This document shows positions 45,112-54,456 of a stretch of 64,000 bases of DNA, piece by piece. This DNA comes from Halarcobacter sp. (GTDB taxonomy: Bacteria; Campylobacterota; Campylobacteria; Campylobacterales; Arcobacteraceae). The notes below the pieces were generated by a model. It saw nothing but the letters and a program-made list of their open reading frames with translations, ran no database searches and was not told where the DNA came from. The DNA lies in contig NZ_OY781470.1 of assembly GCF_963676935.1 (NCBI RefSeq), forward strand, positions 620,001 to 684,000, read 5' to 3'. A program made the translations under genes and the position numbers. Position 1 is the first letter of the stretch. Every line of letters starts with the position of its first letter.

Positions 45112-46971
45112 TTAATCATTTTTCATAAATAGTGTTTGTGTAGGATATGCAAAATCACAATTATTTTCTTTTACTAATTTATTTATTTTTATAATCAAAT
45201 CCTCTTTTACCTCTAGCCAATCTTCCCAGTCTGGACTTCTTGAAAAACAATAGATGAAAATATTTATAGAGCTTGAACCATATTCATCTATATAAACCAT
45301 AAGGTTTCTTTTTACTCCATTTAAATCTTCTCTTTTAATTGCTTCAAATCTTCTTGTTCTTCTTTCTTTTATAGTTCTTTCACTGGCAATTCCTGCGTGA
45401 TTAATTAACATTTCATAAATATCTTTTTTAAGATTATAGATATCCTCAATTGAACTTTCATATGTTATATTAAGAGTCATTTTGATTCTTCTACCTATTC
45501 TTCTTTTTGAATAGTTTTTTATATGTGTATTTGCAAGTTCAGAGTTAGGAATAGTTATCATTGCATTGTCAAATGTTCTTATTCTTGTTGTTCTCATTCT
45601 AATATCCACAATTGTACCCTCTACATCATTAGCAAGTATCCAATCCCCTTGTGAAAATGAATTATCACTCATAATATTTAAAGAGCCAAAAAAGTTTGCT
45701 AGTGTATCTTTTGAAGCTAAAGCTATAGCAATACCCCCAACCCCAAGAGATGCTGCGATTGCTTTTATATCAATTCCTAATTGAGTAAAAAGAAACAGTA
45801 TAACTAAAAGTATAAATATAACTTTTAATATTCTAAGAATAAAGACAATCATCTCTCTTCTTACATTTGGATATTTTTCAACTAGATGTTGGGCAAAGCT
45901 TGTAATACTATTTGAAAGTAAAGCATAAATAGCCCAAGTTAAAAGAGCTATGTAAAAAGTATTTATCCATGGTACAACTTTATTTAATAAAAGAGTGTCT
46001 TTTACCAAAATATACAATGAAATATGTATAGATAAGGTATAAAGTGCAATAACAAGAGGTTTCCTAATAGAGTTTTCTATATATTCTAAAATCTCTTTAT
46101 TCTCTTCCTCTTCGTCATCTTCATCTCTATATTTTTCAATAAAAATCTTATTTAATAAAGATATGAATATAGAAATGACTTTTGTAACAAAAAGTTTGAA
46201 AAATAGTAAAACTAATAAAACAATTACTATTTCTCCAATAGTTATTTTAAAATGATAAGAGGTAAATTTTGATAAAGAAGAGATGAATTTATAAGAATCT
46301 ATGGTTGATATTATATATTGAAGGTTAAAGTTATCTATAAAAAAGTTTGTTGTTCTGTATTGATTTATATTATCTTTTAAGTATCTTAATGTAAATAGTT
46401 GTTGAATATATTGATTTAATAGTTTTAAATAGTTTTCTGTTAACTCTTTTGATATTCTATTATCATTGTTTTTTTCTTCTTCATAAAACATTCGAAACTT
46501 TTCAAAACTATTTTTTAAAAGATATTCAATGTTATTGTCTAAAACCTGAATAAAGTATTCTTTATCTTTAAAAGATTTTCTTGCGTCAACTAAATCTTTA
46601 AGTGTTGATTCATAAAGAGCTTGTTGTCTTAAAAGTTGTAATTCAATCTCATCTCTTTTGATTGCAAGATTATTATCCTCTTTTTGATTTAAATTAATTC
46701 TATTTTCAAGATAATTAATTCTTGTATTATAATCTTTATTTTGAAACTCTTTTAGTAAATAGACTTCTTCATTTATATTTTTAATAACATCTTGGGCTAT
46801 TTTAATTTGTTCATTTACTTTTTGATCAATAGATTGTTCATTAATCTTTTCTTGAGTAGTTTGTATCTCTTCTTTTGCTTTTTCTATATTTCCAGTAAAA
46901 AGTGTTTGCGCTGAAAATAGATAAGAAGGTATAAAAATAAAAAAGATAAAAAATTTAAAAAAATTCTGCAT
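45112..46971 (-). CDS. Mechanosensitive ion channel of the MscS/MscK type
   Basis: Has 619 residues. A signal peptide (FFKFFIFFIFIPSYLFSAQT) is followed by a long coiled-coil periplasmic region (about 25-200), then several helices and the MscS core. The pore helix is AAASLGVGGIAIALASKDTLANFFG and the beta domain includes FSQGDWILANDVEGTIVDI. The C-terminal cytoplasmic part has NSELANTHIKNYS. The periplasmic extension makes it MscK-like rather than minimal MscS. It releases solutes under hypo-osmotic shock. A Fur-like palindrome at 47043-47057 lies between it and the divergent iron-linked operon. Confidence 0.9.
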   Translation of the reverse strand: MQNFFKFFIFFIFIPSYLFSAQTLFTGNIEKAKEEIQTTQEKINEQSIDQKVNEQIKIAQDVIKNINEEVYLLKEFQNKDYNTRINYLENRINLNQKEDNNLAIKRDEIELQLLRQQALYESTLKDLVDARKSFKDKEYFIQVLDNNIEYLLKNSFEKFRMFYEEEKNNDNRISKELTENYLKLLNQYIQQLFTLRYLKDNINQYRTTNFFIDNFNLQYIISTIDSYKFISSLSKFTSYHFKITIGEIVIVLLVLLFFKLFVTKVISIFISLLNKIFIEKYRDEDDEEEENKEILEYIENSIRKPLVIALYTLSIHISLYILVKDTLLLNKVVPWINTFYIALLTWAIYALLSNSITSFAQHLVEKYPNVRREMIVFILRILKVIFILLVILFLFTQLGIDIKAIAASLGVGGIAIALASKDTLANFFGSLNIMSDNSFSQGDWILANDVEGTIVDIRMRTTRIRTFDNAMITIPNSELANTHIKNYSKRRIGRRIKMTLNITYESSIEDIYNLKKDIYEMLINHAGIASERTIKERRTRRFEAIKREDLNGVKRNLMVYIDEYGSSSINIFIYCFSRSPDWEDWLEVKEDLIIKINKLVKENNCDFAYPTQTLFMKND

Positions 46972-47042
46972 AAAAACTCCACTTATTTACATAAAACGTA
47001 TTATATATAAAATAGACTTATTAAGAGTTATTAGATTATATA

Positions 47043-47057
47043 TGATAACAGTTATCA
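47043..47057 (+). promoter_or_regulatory. Fur-type box, perfect palindrome
   Basis: TGATAACAGTTATCA is a perfect 7-1-7 palindrome and matches the Fur core TGATAATnATTATCA at 12 of 14 positions. It lies 71 bases from the mscS-like start and 67 bases from the DUF2325 start, so it could act on either. Confidence 0.65.
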
Positions 47058-47094
47058 ATATCAGGAAATATTAAGGTTTAGTATTATATTATTT

Positions 47095-47109
47095 TGATAT
47101 TGATTATCA
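47095..47109 (+). promoter_or_regulatory. Fur-type box close to the DUF2325 gene
   Basis: TGATATTGATTATCA matches the Fur core at 13 of 14 positions and lies 15 bases before the ATG, next to the ribosome site AAAAGGAG. Binding here would block the operon directly. Confidence 0.7.
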
Positions 47110-47124
47110 TAAAAGGAGTATAAG

Positions 47125-47430
47125 ATGTCAGTATTAATAATAGGTGGAGACAAGATAGATACTATAAAGAATATTTTAGATGAATTGGGAAAGTTTTCAA
47201 TCACTCACTGGGATACTAGAAAAAAATCGAGTGCTTGTAGAAAAGAGATTCCTCAAAATACAGACTATGTTCTTATGCTTACTGATTTTATAAATCATAA
47301 TGCAATGTATAAATATAGAAAAGAAGCGAAAAAGAAAAATATACCTTTAATCTGTACAAAAAGAAGTGCAAGTTCAGTTTATTGTGAAGTATGTAAGTTT
47401 TTAAATATGAATAAGTGTAAGGAGGAATAA
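47125..47430 (+). CDS. DUF2325-family protein
   Basis: Has 101 residues with the DUF2325 pattern: N-terminal MSVLIIGGDKIDTIKNIL, central HWDTRKKSS and DYVLMLTDFINHNAMYKYRKEA, then a cysteine group SVYCEVCKF and MNKCKEE. The family is small, found near iron genes in many bacteria, and its biochemical role is not known. It heads a four-gene operon behind two Fur-type boxes. The Cys group may bind metal. Confidence 0.85.
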   Translation: MSVLIIGGDKIDTIKNILDELGKFSITHWDTRKKSSACRKEIPQNTDYVLMLTDFINHNAMYKYRKEAKKKNIPLICTKRSASSVYCEVCKFLNMNKCKEE

Positions 47431-47431
47431 A

Positions 47432-47632
47432 ATGAGTGAAGCAGTAGTTAATGAATTAAACAATTTCAAAAACTATAAATATGAGCCAGTAACAAGAAGA
47501 ATTGTAAATCTAAAAAGTGTATCAAATGCTGATATGGATGAGTTTTTAGCTATTGCACACATTTTAGATTCCAACTTTATAAAATATAAGTTTTCAACAA
47601 ATATAGATATTAGAATAATAGGAAAGAAATAA
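47432..47632 (+). CDS. Hypothetical 66-residue protein in the iron operon
   Basis: Begins 1 base after the DUF2325 stop and overlaps the next start by one base (TAATG). No signal or membrane segment. The segment NADMDEFLAIAHILDSNFIK is helical, and the C-terminus is basic. Not recognised. The tight packing and Fur-type control point to an iron-limitation role. Confidence 0.7.
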   Translation: MSEAVVNELNNFKNYKYEPVTRRIVNLKSVSNADMDEFLAIAHILDSNFIKYKFSTNIDIRIIGKK

Positions 47633-48387
47633 TGAGTAAAATAGGTTTTGATATACAAAATGAGTTTTTACCATCTTTTGATAAATTTAAAACGATGGGA
47701 AATAAAAGATTAATGTTTTTAAAACTTTTTAATCAAGAGGTATCTTGTGATATGAAGTTTTCAAAAGATGAGTTAAAAAAGGCAAAAAAAGAATCGTTGT
47801 TTGATATATTTTCAAATAAAATTTTGAAAAATTTACAGTTTCCTGTTTACACACAATCTTTTATTACAAAAATAGATGTAGAAACAACAAATAAAGTAAA
47901 CTCTTTTTTAAAAAAAGTAAATGCAAATCCAAATTTTTATAGTTGTTCTTTAAAAAACTCATTAGAAGAGACAAAAATATCAACAGCAGCAAAACTTATA
48001 AATATTTTAGAAGATTGTAATTATTCTTTATATCTAGATGGGGAAAAGATATTTAAAAATTTTGTAGTAAATAAAATATTAAAATCTAGTGAAAATAGAG
48101 AAGTGAATGTAAATCTTGATTCAATAGATATAAAAAGTCAAGAGTATTTATTTAAAACTAAAATATTCACTTTTTGGGAGTTTATAGATAGTGATAAGCT
48201 TGAAGTTGATAAACATATAAAAAAAGCTGTAGATTGTATTAAAACTTCTGAGTTTAATCAAGTATATTTGGTTTATCCAAAAAATGAAAATTTTGATAGA
48301 CACATTCAAATTAAATGTGATGATTTGATAAAAAGTGATTATATGATTAAATTAATACCGTATTCTATGCGTTCAACATTAAGATAA
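47632..48387 (+). CDS. Hypothetical 251-residue protein in the iron operon
   Basis: A soluble protein with no signal peptide and no clear domain that I can name. Cys is present at VSCDMKF, YSCSLKN, EDCNYSL, VDCIKTS and IKCDDL, an unusual five-Cys set for its size. Overlaps the 66-residue protein gene by one base and is 9 bases before the flavodoxin gene. Candidate flavodoxin partner or maturation protein under iron stress, by inference from the operon only. Confidence 0.65.
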   Translation: MSKIGFDIQNEFLPSFDKFKTMGNKRLMFLKLFNQEVSCDMKFSKDELKKAKKESLFDIFSNKILKNLQFPVYTQSFITKIDVETTNKVNSFLKKVNANPNFYSCSLKNSLEETKISTAAKLINILEDCNYSLYLDGEKIFKNFVVNKILKSSENREVNVNLDSIDIKSQEYLFKTKIFTFWEFIDSDKLEVDKHIKKAVDCIKTSEFNQVYLVYPKNENFDRHIQIKCDDLIKSDYMIKLIPYSMRSTLR

Positions 48388-48396
48388 AGGAAAAAA

Positions 48397-48888
48397 ATGA
48401 AAGCTATTTTTTATGCAAGTAGTACAGGAAATACTGAATTTGTATCAAAAATGATAAAAAAAAGATTGGAAGATTTTGAGTTAATAGATATTGCATCTGA
48501 TGGAATATCTAAAATGGAGCAATGTGATTCTATAATCATAGGTGTATCAACTTGGGGTGAGGGTGATTTACAAGATGATTGGGATGATTGTTATGACGAG
48601 TTGCAAGAGATTGATTTTTCAAATAAAAAGATTGCATTATTTGGTTTAGGTGATCAAGAAAGTTACGGCGATGAATTTGTAAATGCTATGGGAACAATAT
48701 ATGATGTAGTTTCTAAAGATGGAAATGAAGTTGTAGGTTTCACTTCAACTGATGAGTATGATTTTGAAGAATCAACAGCAGTTAGAAATGGTCAGTTTGT
48801 TGGACTTGTAATTGATGAAGATAATCAATCATCTTTAACAAAGAAAAGAGTTGATGATTGGTGTGAAGAGATTTCAGGGAAGTTGTAA
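48397..48888 (+). CDS. fldA: Flavodoxin
   Basis: FMN electron carrier of 163 residues that can replace ferredoxin when iron is short. The phosphate loop is ASSTGNTEFV (residues 6-15), and the isoalloxazine loops are STWGEGDLQDDW and GLGDQESYGDEFVNAMG. It is the last gene of the Fur-box-preceded operon, matching the classic iron-sparing switch. The symbol is used in the general sense of a long-chain flavodoxin. Confidence 0.95.
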   Translation: MKAIFYASSTGNTEFVSKMIKKRLEDFELIDIASDGISKMEQCDSIIIGVSTWGEGDLQDDWDDCYDELQEIDFSNKKIALFGLGDQESYGDEFVNAMGTIYDVVSKDGNEVVGFTSTDEYDFEESTAVRNGQFVGLVIDEDNQSSLTKKRVDDWCEEISGKL

Positions 48889-48896
48889 AAACTTCC
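48878..48896. terminator. Short hairpin between convergent genes
   Basis: GGAAGTT (48878-48884) pairs with AACTTCC (48890-48896) across the flavodoxin stop. Modest in strength. Confidence 0.5.
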
Positions 48897-48899
48897 TTG

Positions 48900-50801
48900 T
48901 TAATCAAAGTCTTTTTTAGGTTGATGAAATAGATAACCTTGAGAATATTCAATATCTAGTTCACTTACTTTTTCATATATCTCTTGAGAACTTACATACT
49001 CTGCAACAACTTTTATATTTGCTTCTTTTGCAAAGTTTACAATATTTTTTACAACTAAATAAGATACTTTATCTTCTAAAATTTTCTTTATGATACTTCC
49101 ATCAATTTTTATATAATCTGTTTTTATCTCTGTTAAATATATAAAGTTTGAATATCCACTTCCAAAATCATCAATATATAGTTTATATCCTAAATTTTTC
49201 AACATAAGAAGGTTTCTTTTTGAACCATCATAATTAATAATATCTTCACTCTCAACTATCTCTAGACCTAGTCTATTGGCAATATTTTCCTCATTTGCAT
49301 AGTTTTTTAAAATCGTTAAAATTGAATCATTTATAATATCTTGTGGGTTTAGATTTACATTTAGATATACATTTGGATTTTCTTTTAGTTTTCCATAACA
49401 TATCTCTAAAACCTTTTTAGTTATGTTTCTTGAAATAAATGTTCCTTTGATTACGGGGAAAATCTTATCAGGAGTAATAATATCTCCATTTCGTGCAATT
49501 ATTCTAAGTAAAGCTTCATAATGAGATTCTTGTTTATTTTTATTATCAATAATTTTTTGATAAAAACAAGTTACTCTATTTTCTTCAATTGCATCTTTTA
49601 CATCATTTATTGTCATATAAAAATTATTGTTATCTTGTTCATTTGAAAATATTTCTATTTTATCACGCCCTTTATTCTTGGCATTATAAAGAGCGATATC
49701 AGCTAATTTAAAAGCATCTTGAAATGTTCTTGATTTTCCTGGATAGAGATTTACTCCAATAGATACTGTAACATTTATAAACTCTTCAGAAGAGATTTTA
49801 AATTTTTTTTCTTGTATTGTTGTGAATATTCTTTCTAGAACATTAAGCGCTTGAAGATGTTTTTTTCTTTTTGTTCTTATTAATGCTAAAAACTCTTCTC
49901 CTCCATATCTTACAACTATATCTTCATTTTTTCTTACACAAAATTGAATTGTATTTGCAATTTGTTTTAAGATTTTATCTCCAACATCATGTCCATATGT
50001 ATCATTTATTTTTTTAAAATAATCTATATCCAAAGCTACTAATATATAATCAGTTAAATTTATAAAATCTTTTGATTCTTGTAAATAGTTTCTATTATAT
50101 ACGTTTGTTAATTTATCAATAAAAGCATTCTTTTTAACAGTTATATATTTTATTGTTTGAATTATAAAAGCTATTATAAATAAAATTATTATAAAAATAA
50201 TAGTGATAATCGCATATTTTATTACAGATATAATTTGATTAATATCTTCAACTTTTTCTACTGAAAAATCTATTGCTAATATTAGTTCGACATTATCTTT
50301 ATATATTATTGGAACCAAATAAGTGATTGATAATTGATGAAGTAGAGGTTGTTTAATTAACACAGGTTTTTTTTCTGTAAAAATCTCTAACCATTTTGGA
50401 CTATCAATATCAAATTTTTGATTTACAAAAGCTTTATCTTTTTCAGGTGCACCATCAATTAAAAATCTAAAAACACCTCTTTTATCTCTATAAAGTAAGT
50501 AGGCATATTTAATATTTTTTGTAAGAAGAATACTGAGGTTTCCTTCTATTATCTTATATAGCTTGGGATTTGTTTTTATATCTGTTACATAATCTTTACT
50601 ATCTTTTAAAAGAGAAGTTATTACTTCAGAACTATTTTTAGATATTGATATAACATCTGAAGTTGAAATATCTAACATCTTTTTCTCAAATTTTTTTTCT
50701 AGTTTAATAGTACCATAAAGTAAAATCCCCAAAGAGATAGAGATTAGTAATGAGAAGGCAATTAGATAAGAAGGTTTTCTTATTATAAATTTAGTACTCA
50801 T
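48900..50801 (-). CDS. GGDEF-EAL bifunctional c-di-GMP protein with periplasmic sensor
   Basis: Has 633 residues. Helix 1 (about 10-30), periplasmic Cache-like sensor (about 35-185), helix 2 (about 195-218), GGDEF and EAL domains. The cyclase motif is intact (GGEEF, 300-304), and the EAL domain keeps EALLR (429-433), NVNLNPQD, LEIVES, DDFGSGYSN and KIDGSI. Both synthesis and hydrolysis of c-di-GMP are possible. It overlaps the upstream periplasmic protein gene by 11 bases, so it ends an operon with an outer-membrane receptor. Its product pool could feed the LapD-type receptor encoded at 22.8-25.0 kb, but this link is inference. Confidence 0.9.
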   Translation of the reverse strand: MSTKFIIRKPSYLIAFSLLISISLGILLYGTIKLEKKFEKKMLDISTSDVISISKNSSEVITSLLKDSKDYVTDIKTNPKLYKIIEGNLSILLTKNIKYAYLLYRDKRGVFRFLIDGAPEKDKAFVNQKFDIDSPKWLEIFTEKKPVLIKQPLLHQLSITYLVPIIYKDNVELILAIDFSVEKVEDINQIISVIKYAIITIIFIIILFIIAFIIQTIKYITVKKNAFIDKLTNVYNRNYLQESKDFINLTDYILVALDIDYFKKINDTYGHDVGDKILKQIANTIQFCVRKNEDIVVRYGGEEFLALIRTKRKKHLQALNVLERIFTTIQEKKFKISSEEFINVTVSIGVNLYPGKSRTFQDAFKLADIALYNAKNKGRDKIEIFSNEQDNNNFYMTINDVKDAIEENRVTCFYQKIIDNKNKQESHYEALLRIIARNGDIITPDKIFPVIKGTFISRNITKKVLEICYGKLKENPNVYLNVNLNPQDIINDSILTILKNYANEENIANRLGLEIVESEDIINYDGSKRNLLMLKNLGYKLYIDDFGSGYSNFIYLTEIKTDYIKIDGSIIKKILEDKVSYLVVKNIVNFAKEANIKVVAEYVSSQEIYEKVSELDIEYSQGYLFHQPKKDFD

Positions 50802-51261
50802 TATTATAGTCTTCTACAAATTTGTTGTACTCTTTTTTCAAATTTATATTATTTTTAACTAATCTACCTTTTATAAGTACGATATTTGGTCTACTTTTAC
50901 TCCAGAAAAACGCACCTAAATATTTTTTATTATTTAAAAGTTTTTTATAGTTATTTGTAAAAAAGTATTTATTATTAATATTTTTACATTTTAAATTTTT
51001 TTCATCATATTTTACAAAAATAAAATCAGCTTTTTTACAACTATTTACAATATTTAATTTCGTTGAATAAACTTTTTCATCTATCTGTCTTATATCAGGA
51101 ATATAAAGATTTATTTTTTCATTTTTAGTAATATCTTTTGCTATTTTTGTAATAATTTTTGCTTCTAGATCAATCACTTTATCATATTCATCAATCAAAT
51201 ATGTGTAATTTTGTCCATATAAACTAAGAATAAATAGAGATATTGATAATAATATTTTCAT
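50791..51261 (-). CDS. Hypothetical periplasmic protein in a receptor/c-di-GMP operon
   Basis: Has 156 residues from the ATG at 51261, which has GGAGG 5 bases upstream; a further ATG at 51273 is less likely. A signal peptide (MKILLSISLFILSLYGQ) leads to a soluble domain with a Cys pair (VNSCKKAD, NLKCKN) and a conserved-looking C-terminal segment GAFFWSKSRPNIVLIKGRL. It sits between an outer-membrane receptor gene (one-base overlap) and a GGDEF-EAL gene (11-base overlap). By position it could relay between them, like YfiR in the YfiBNR system, though I see no sequence match to YfiR. Confidence 0.65.
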   Translation of the reverse strand: MKILLSISLFILSLYGQNYTYLIDEYDKVIDLEAKIITKIAKDITKNEKINLYIPDIRQIDEKVYSTKLNIVNSCKKADFIFVKYDEKNLKCKNINNKYFFTNNYKKLLNNKKYLGAFFWSKSRPNIVLIKGRLVKNNINLKKEYNKFVEDYNNEY

Positions 51262-53168
51262 CAAAACCTCCAATTCAAGCTAAAAGAGATAGCTCGGTCG
51301 TAATCATCAATTAAAGATAAAGTTGGATTTGCATATCCAGCTGTATAGTCACTAAGAATTGATTGAGTAGGTTTATTTAAAAGATTTGTTCCTTTTAGAC
51401 TTATACTAAAATTTTTTGTAAAATTATGTGTTGCTCCAATATTTAAATTGTAAGAATTTTTTATATCTAAACCTAAATATTCAAACCCTTTTCTATATAT
51501 TAGTGAAGCAAAATAGCTAGTTTTGTCAAATGACTTAGAAAACTTTAGATAACCACCATCTGTATAATTGCTTTGTTCTTCAGTTAATTGGCTCACAAAA
51601 TAATTAAATTCTAATTTACTTTTATTATCAAAATTATAAGTATAATCAAAAATAAATCCATTTGTTTTAATGATATGATCAACATTTATAAATCCAATTG
51701 GATTTACAAAATATATGTAATCCGTCATATGTACGTTAAAATATTCTACACTTAATCTTGATTTTTCAAAAGTATAAGCACCCTCAAAAGTGAAGTAGTT
51801 GTATTTTTGTGAATCTAAAATTGGTCTTTGCATAAATGCAGAATCAATATTATAAAAAGATGGGGGAATATGACTTATAGTATAAAAAGTTTTAAATCCA
51901 AGATTTTTAGTTGGTAAAAAGATTGAACCTATTCTATAAAGGTTTTTTGTACTATCAACCATAAAACCATTTCTTTTATAGCTATTTACTTTAAAATTTC
52001 CAATTATTATTAGATTATCTAAAATTTTATAATCATCTTGAATAGCTAATGAATAAGACTTTTCTTTGTTAAATTGATTCCCATAATTATATTGTGGAAT
52101 ATTATTTATAGTTCTACTTTTAACATCATAATCCTTACTTGTAAAACTTAAGGAAGTAAAAAGATTGTTTTTTTCTGTTTTAAAATTTTTTGAAATAGTT
52201 GCATTTAATTTCGTAAATTTAGAATCATCATCAAATTTTTTGATAAACCTTCCTAAATAACCTGGAACTCCAACTACACCTATAGCTTCTTTGTTTTGTT
52301 CTTTATATATTCTATCTTCAATATCTGCTGATAAATTAAGTTTTAAAGAGTTATCATCTAAAAAGTATCTATTATAATTTATAAAGAAATTACTAGATTT
52401 AATTTTTCCATCATCAGAATTTGAATCAAAAGACATACCCTGATAATTCTCTTTTTCTAATTTTGTATATCCTAGATTTATTTTATTCTTCTCATTGCTA
52501 ATATCTAAAAATAGATATTTCTGGGAAGTATCATTGTCAAGTAAATCATTTTTATAAAATCTATCAAAAAAACTGTTTTGATTTGCAAAATATAATAAAT
52601 ATGACCAACCATTTGCAAGTATTGTAGAATAACTAAACTCTTGAGAGTTGTTACTATTATTTGTAATAGTTGTTTTTAGGTTTGCACCATTTTCTTTTGA
52701 AGGATTTTTGGTATAAACTCTGATAAACTCTACACCCGTTTCATCTCCTAAAGTAAAAGAACCTTCTCCCATATAAATTTCAATATAATCAATAAGGCTA
52801 ACTGGTAGTTCGTACCAACTTAAAAAAGGTGATTGTGTATATGATGAACTTACTTCATGGTCATTTATGAAAAGTCTAAAATATCCACTTGTTTCAGATT
52901 TTGTCCCAACTAATGATAGAGTATTTGCTCCAAAAGAACTTTTATTTAGACTTGTAATAGGTAATTCTTTTAAAATATCACTTAATCTATCATATTGCAT
53001 CGCTTTTAAATCTTTTTGAGAATAGATTCTAGCATGTCCCATCTTTTCATTTAGAGTTTGAAGTGAATTTTTAGAGGTCTCTTCATACTCCTCTAACAAG
53101 GAATCTATGCTTGATGATGCAAAAAGCATTTTAAAAAGTAAAATAAGAATTAATATTAATCTTAACAC
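51261..53168 (-). CDS. TonB-dependent receptor-like outer-membrane protein
   Basis: Has 635 residues. A signal peptide (LILILILLFKMLFA) is followed by a plug domain (about 60-160: DILKELPITSLNK, RLFINDHEVSS, LIDYIEIYMGEGSF) and a beta barrel of alternating strands ending NWRF, the usual aromatic C-terminus. The plug is short. No substrate is indicated. It is the first gene of a three-gene operon with a periplasmic protein and a GGDEF-EAL protein. This suggests signalling rather than, or besides, nutrient uptake. No Fur-type box is seen upstream. Confidence 0.85.
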   Translation of the reverse strand: MLRLILILILLFKMLFASSSIDSLLEEYEETSKNSLQTLNEKMGHARIYSQKDLKAMQYDRLSDILKELPITSLNKSSFGANTLSLVGTKSETSGYFRLFINDHEVSSSYTQSPFLSWYELPVSLIDYIEIYMGEGSFTLGDETGVEFIRVYTKNPSKENGANLKTTITNNSNNSQEFSYSTILANGWSYLLYFANQNSFFDRFYKNDLLDNDTSQKYLFLDISNEKNKINLGYTKLEKENYQGMSFDSNSDDGKIKSSNFFINYNRYFLDDNSLKLNLSADIEDRIYKEQNKEAIGVVGVPGYLGRFIKKFDDDSKFTKLNATISKNFKTEKNNLFTSLSFTSKDYDVKSRTINNIPQYNYGNQFNKEKSYSLAIQDDYKILDNLIIIGNFKVNSYKRNGFMVDSTKNLYRIGSIFLPTKNLGFKTFYTISHIPPSFYNIDSAFMQRPILDSQKYNYFTFEGAYTFEKSRLSVEYFNVHMTDYIYFVNPIGFINVDHIIKTNGFIFDYTYNFDNKSKLEFNYFVSQLTEEQSNYTDGGYLKFSKSFDKTSYFASLIYRKGFEYLGLDIKNSYNLNIGATHNFTKNFSISLKGTNLLNKPTQSILSDYTAGYANPTLSLIDDYDRAISFSLNWRF

Positions 53169-53277
53169 TGAATTTCCATTATAATTTTAGATTATAATTA
53201 TACTTTATAAATTTTAAAAATCTAGTAAAATAGAATATAAAATATAAACAGTTAGGGGATAATTTTGTTATTATGTA

Positions 53278-53301
53278 CTGCAATACCCGAAGGTATTACA
53301 G
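53278..53301 (-). terminator. UUCG-tetraloop hairpin after the imelysin/peroxidase operon
   Basis: Read on the minus strand, CTGTAATACC and GGTATTGCAG form a 10-bp stem closed by C(UUCG)G, immediately after the peroxidase stop. No T run follows, so it may protect the 3' end rather than terminate by itself. Confidence 0.65.
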
Positions 53302-54456
53302 TTATTTTTCTAAAAGATGTTCATATCTTTTATCAGTTAGAAGTTTTAAGAATGCAACTAGTGCATCTATTTTTCTATCATTTTGTTTTTTTGCCTTTAG
53401 TTCCTCTAAAGATATAGTTTCTTTAACTTCAGGTTCTGCCCAAGGTTTTCCTGTTTCAGGATTTAGTTTTCTCATTTTATGATTGTATTTATCATAAAAC
53501 TCTATAACTGTTCTTAAATCTTTAAAAACCCCATTATGCATATATGGTCCAGTTACTGCAACATTTCTAAGGGTAGGAACTTTATATTTACCTTTATGTT
53601 TTTTATCTGTAACTTTAGGATTAGCTAATAAACCATCATCAATATTCTTAACTCCATTTTTTACTCTTAAATTTGGATTTGCTGGTACCCCAATATTGTG
53701 GTATTCATAGTTAGTAAAAGTTTCATATTTTTTATCTTCACCTTTTAAAACATGGCACGTGGCACAAGAGTTATTGTTGTTAGAGAAAAATAATGACCTT
53801 CCTAAATCCTCTAAAGGAGTTAAATCATATTTACCTTCTAAAAATCTATCATATTTAGAATCAAAGGGTGCAAACTCTTTTGTCATTTCAAATTTTTCAA
53901 TTGAATCTGTCATCGCAAAATAAGCTTCCTCATCAGATTTAAATATATCATTTCCATAAATATCTTTTAGTGTTTTAATATAATAAGGGTTTTCTTTTAA
54001 TCTTTCTACAACACTCTTTTTATCAGGCATTCCCATTTCAATTGGATTAAGTGGTGGGCCACCTGCTTGTCCTGCTAGTGTTGCTTCTCTTCCATCCCAA
54101 AATTGACCTCCTATATATTTTTTCTTTTTTTCATCAAAATGGAATTTTGGACTAAACATCGCATATGCTGCACTTGGAGCTTGTCTATCACCTAAAGACT
54201 TACCATCATCACCCATAGATGCCATCTTATTAACTGTATTATCTCTATTATCTATAAAACCATATTCTGGATTATGACAAGTTGAACATGATTGTGTTCT
54301 ATTTTTTGATAAGTTTTTATCAAAAAACAACACTTGTCCTAATTGCTCTTTCATTTTAATTTTTTTTGCTATATCTTCTTTTGTAGGTGTAGTGTTTGTA
54401 CATCCACTAAAAAATATTATGGCAATAATAACGCTATATAATTTTAAATTTTTCAT
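53302..54456 (-). CDS. Di-haem cytochrome c peroxidase/MauG-family lipoprotein
   Basis: Has 384 residues with a lipoprotein signal (lipobox FFSGC, Cys19). Two haem c motifs are present: CSTCH at residues 57-61 and CATCH near residue 230. The segment TLRNVAVTGPYMHNGVF carries the distal ligand region typical of bacterial CCP/MauG proteins. It either reduces hydrogen peroxide or oxidises a protein or metal substrate. It is the last gene of a five-gene operon of imelysin-like and di-haem proteins; its ATG overlaps the stop of the desaturase gene by one base. Confidence 0.9.
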   Translation of the reverse strand: MKNLKLYSVIIAIIFFSGCTNTTPTKEDIAKKIKMKEQLGQVLFFDKNLSKNRTQSCSTCHNPEYGFIDNRDNTVNKMASMGDDGKSLGDRQAPSAAYAMFSPKFHFDEKKKKYIGGQFWDGREATLAGQAGGPPLNPIEMGMPDKKSVVERLKENPYYIKTLKDIYGNDIFKSDEEAYFAMTDSIEKFEMTKEFAPFDSKYDRFLEGKYDLTPLEDLGRSLFFSNNNNSCATCHVLKGEDKKYETFTNYEYHNIGVPANPNLRVKNGVKNIDDGLLANPKVTDKKHKGKYKVPTLRNVAVTGPYMHNGVFKDLRTVIEFYDKYNHKMRKLNPETGKPWAEPEVKETISLEELKAKKQNDRKIDALVAFLKLLTDKRYEHLLEK

